A stretch of 64,000 bases of DNA, from NCBI RefSeq assembly GCF_008000895.1, contig NZ_CP042823.1, positions 2,694,001 to 2,758,000 on the forward strand, read 5' to 3'. Source of the stretch: Methylobacterium sp. WL1. GTDB lineage: Bacteria; Pseudomonadota; Alphaproteobacteria; Rhizobiales; Beijerinckiaceae. The notes beneath the pieces are model-generated. The model was not told the DNA's origin. It did not search any database and worked only from the letters and a program-made list of their open reading frames with translations. The stretch's first letter is position 1. Every line of letters begins with the position of its first letter. This document shows positions 61,803-64,000 of this stretch, piece by piece. Both the position numbers and the translations under genes were made by a program.

Positions 61803-63104
61803 TCACTTGAGTTGGCCCAGGAGGCGCCACCAGGCGTAATCGAGGGGTGTCGCGATCACGAGCGAGGCCAGCCCGAAGGCCAGGGTGAGTCGCGTCGCGT
61901 CCCGCAGGCGCACGCCACCGAGCTCGCTGGCGACCACGATCGGGGGCGCCTGATAGGGGAAGAACAGCGTCGAATAGCCGATCACCTGCACGGACACGAC
62001 GGCGAGCGCCGACAGCCCGCTGGCCTGGGACATCTCCCCCGCCAGCGCGGTGTAGAGGGCCGGCGCCCCGTTGGCCGTGACGAGCAGCGTCAGGACCGTG
62101 CTGATGCCGGCAAGCACCGCGAAGTTCTGGGTCGGCACGTCCGGGGTGAGCGCCGCCACGGCCAGCAGCGCATGGCCGAGCTGTGCCCCGAGGCCGGTCT
62201 CGTTCACCAGGGCGACGAGGCCCAGCAGCGCCGCGATGTAGAAGCAGGTCCGCAGGTTCACCTGCTGGAACGACTCGGGCGGAAGCACCCCGATCCTGGG
62301 CAGCAGGCAGATCACCGCGGCCGCGAGCCCGACCCAGGCCGGGGCGAGGCCGTGCAGGCTGTCGGTCATCCAGAGCGCCAGAGTGCAGGCGAGGATCACC
62401 GCCAGGCGCCGTTCCGCACCCGAGACGGGCCGCGGCACCGGCAGGGCGTGTGCGTCGGGGCTGAGCCGGTCGGGGAACAGGCGCACGATCAGCGCCACCA
62501 GCAGGGCGCCCTTCACCACCGCCAGGACCGGCGCGTGAAGGACGAAGTAGGACAGGTAGGAGAGGTGCAGGCCGAGCACCTTCTCGGCGGAGCCGGCCAT
62601 CACGAGATTCGGAACGTTGGCGGGCAGGATCGCCGCCGACAGGATCGGCGTCGCGACGCCGACCGCCAGGACCGCGCCGGTCCGTCCCGGCCGGCCCGGC
62701 ACCAGCCCGAAGCTGTCGCAGAGCGCGAGCGTCACCGGGATCATCAGGGCGATCCGGCCGAGGTTGGACGGCATCACGAACGCGATCACGAAGCTCAGGA
62801 TCACAAGGCCGGCAATGAATTGCGCGTAGGAGCCGGACAGGCGTCCCGCCAGCGCGCCGGCCATGCGGGCGCCGAGGCCCGTGCGGGTCATGCCCTGGCC
62901 CACGACCATGCCAGACAGGACCAGCCAGAACGCCGAGGCCGAGAAGCCCGAGAACACGGTGGCGGCAGTTCCAAGCCGCAGCAGCATCGCCAGACCGAAG
63001 AAGGCGAGCGCAGTGACGATCTCCGGCAGGAGTGCCGTGGCCCAGAGGCCCATGCACAACACCAGCAGGGCGGCTGTCGCCGGAACGACCGCTCCTCCGC
63101 TCAT
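61803..63104 (-). CDS. SLC13-type anion permease
   Basis: 433-residue membrane protein with about eleven hydrophobic helices and two pseudo-repeats, each with a Thr/Asn-rich loop ([34 protein letters not shown]), resembling the SLC13/DASS family of dicarboxylate, sulfate or citrate transporters. ATG 63104 has GGGAGGGG upstream; the longer opening is unlikely. Substrate not determinable from sequence; proximity to sdh fits a dicarboxylate but is weak evidence. Confidence 0.82.
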   Translation of the reverse strand: MSGGAVVPATAALLVLCMGLWATALLPEIVTALAFFGLAMLLRLGTAATVFSGFSASAFWLVLSGMVVGQGMTRTGLGARMAGALAGRLSGSYAQFIAGLVILSFVIAFVMPSNLGRIALMIPVTLALCDSFGLVPGRPGRTGAVLAVGVATPILSAAILPANVPNLVMAGSAEKVLGLHLSYLSYFVLHAPVLAVVKGALLVALIVRLFPDRLSPDAHALPVPRPVSGAERRLAVILACTLALWMTDSLHGLAPAWVGLAAAVICLLPRIGVLPPESFQQVNLRTCFYIAALLGLVALVNETGLGAQLGHALLAVAALTPDVPTQNFAVLAGISTVLTLLVTANGAPALYTALAGEMSQASGLSALAVVSVQVIGYSTLFFPYQAPPIVVASELGGVRLRDATRLTLAFGLASLVIATPLDYAWWRLLGQLK

Positions 63105-63231
63105 CCGCCCCTCCCGCGCTGCGTGCAAGCGCCTGCATGGGCCGGTCTGGAACCGTTCGCAATTCGGCAGTCCGCGACGCAGCCTTCGCGAACCGCGAAG
63201 GCCGACGGGTCCAGAAACCGCCCTCGCGCCT

Positions 63232-63262
63232 AAAAAAAGCCCGACCGTTTCCGGCCGGGCCT
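63232..63262 (-). terminator. intrinsic terminator of the Gly-rich gene
   Basis: On the minus strand a GC stem (GCCCGGCCG with CGGTCGGGC, one G-U) with a GAAA loop is followed by a run of seven T. Lies about 32 bases after the Gly-rich gene stop. Strong rho-independent terminator. Confidence 0.88.
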
Positions 63263-63293
63263 TCATGGCAGCGACGGAGCCTGCGGACGGCGT

Positions 63294-63874
63294 TCAGTAG
63301 CCGTAGCCGTAGGTGCCGCAATAGGCGGGATCGTAACCGTAGCCGAAGGCACCGGTGCAGCTGTCGCCGTAGCCGTCGCCGGCCAAGCCGTATCCGACAC
63401 CGCCGAGACCGTAGCCGACCCCCAATCCGAGGCCGACACCGGCAAGGCCATAGCCCAGGCCGCGGCCGTAGCCACCACCATAACCCCGGCCATAATAGCC
63501 GCGGTTGGCGAACCCACGGCCGACGCCGCCGCGATGGCCGATCAGACCGCCGCGGCCGGCATTGGCGAAGCCGCCGCGCTGGAAGCCACCGACTCCGACA
63601 CCGCGGCCGACCCCGATGCCGGGATGACCGATGCCCGCGCCGCGAAATCCGCCACCGCCAAGAGCTGAGCCGCGGAAGCCGCCGCCACCCAAGCCGGCCC
63701 CGCGGAAACCGCCGCCACCCAACGCGCCGCCCTGAAACCGCCACCGCCGAACCCGCCGCCGTGAAAGCCGCCACCCCGGAACCCGCCGCCGCCGAAGCCG
63801 CGGGCATCCGCGCCGGCCGGGACCAGGGTGAAGGCCGCCAGCAGAGCCGTCGATGCGAGAGCAAAGCGCTTCAT
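63294..63874 (-). pseudogene. Gly-rich exported protein with a frameshift
   Basis: ATG 63874 starts a signal peptide (MKRFALASTALLAAFTLVPA) followed by GFGGGGFRGG-type repeats. At about 63733-63737 the frame changes: before it, GGGGF repeats read in one frame; after it, the repeats GGFRGAGLGGGGFRG, then GVGRGVGVGG and a YGYGY tail continue only in another. Adding one base after the TTC codon (restoring TTC CAG) joins both into one ~193-residue secreted Gly/Tyr-rich protein. Unrepaired, the product stops at ~110 residues. Real decay or sequencing error. Function unknown, perhaps cell-envelope structural. Confidence 0.75.
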
Positions 63875-64000
63875 GAGAAAGTCCAATCCTTGCGAGGAGT
63901 ATGACTTTCCAACGTCCGATCGATCGCAGGTATCCCGGCGCGACGACTGAATACGCCGTGTCAGTCAGTCGCTGTCATGCGAAAATTGTACGAAAATATT

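Noticed and set aside
61249..63864. 871-codon open frame opposite or overlapping sdhC, permease and Gly-rich genes
   Set aside because: Spans several unrelated genes in another frame and is Arg/Pro-rich throughout.

Overview
The window is a GC-rich, densely coded alphaproteobacterial chromosome segment. It most likely comes from a Methylobacterium-type methylotroph: it carries the fused PqqC/D protein next to pqqE, a lanthanide-type methanol dehydrogenase cluster (xoxF-xoxG-xoxJ), and gene neighbourhoods usual for Rhizobiales (hisB-DUF2628-hisH-hisA-hisF, plsY-dprA, gatCAB, petABC, sdhCDAB). No rRNA, tRNA, CRISPR array or intact mobile element was seen.

Layout. 1-4630 (+): the end of the PQQ operon (pqqC/D, pqqE), two uncharacterised exported proteins coupled to it, then folP-folB-folK. 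4677-8083 (-): xoxF-xoxG-xoxJ, with a hairpin-rich leader upstream of xoxF. 8084-9807: a mostly non-coding stretch with one small ORF and a perfect 24-bp inverted repeat. 9808-19047: rnd, aspS, a coupled glycosyltransferase/acyltransferase/unknown trio, a CatB-like acetyltransferase with a DUF3297 gene, and maeB. 19104-30819: a chemoreceptor, ppx/ppk, an Hda-like gene, a PerM-type permease, purM-purN, a small Cys protein and ndk. 31003-38457: a higBA toxin-antitoxin locus whose toxin carries an in-frame stop, DUF2147, a glutathione transferase, a FUSC/DUF1656/HlyD efflux trio and a frameshifted DUF3280-like gene. 38458-45819: gatB, gatA, gatC, an orphan SUKH-family gene, ruvX, dprA and plsY. 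45816-52009: a dihydroorotase-like gene lacking the HxH motif, hisF, a DUF29 gene, hisA, hisH, DUF2628, hisB and mtnP. 52277-63874: petABC (cytochrome bc1), an ABC exporter, an Inh-type lipoprotein with a 10-G tract, sdhCDAB, an SLC13-type permease and a frameshifted Gly-rich exported protein.

How it fits together. PqqC/D and PqqE make the cofactor used by periplasmic XoxF. Electrons from XoxF pass to the cytochrome XoxG, and the bc1 complex and succinate dehydrogenase belong to the same respiratory chain. The folate genes supply the C1 carrier. Short palindromic elements are scattered through several intergenic gaps. Three genes show frame damage or a premature stop, and a fourth shows a locally shifted frame beside a homopolymer; these may be real decay or assembly error and need read-level checking.
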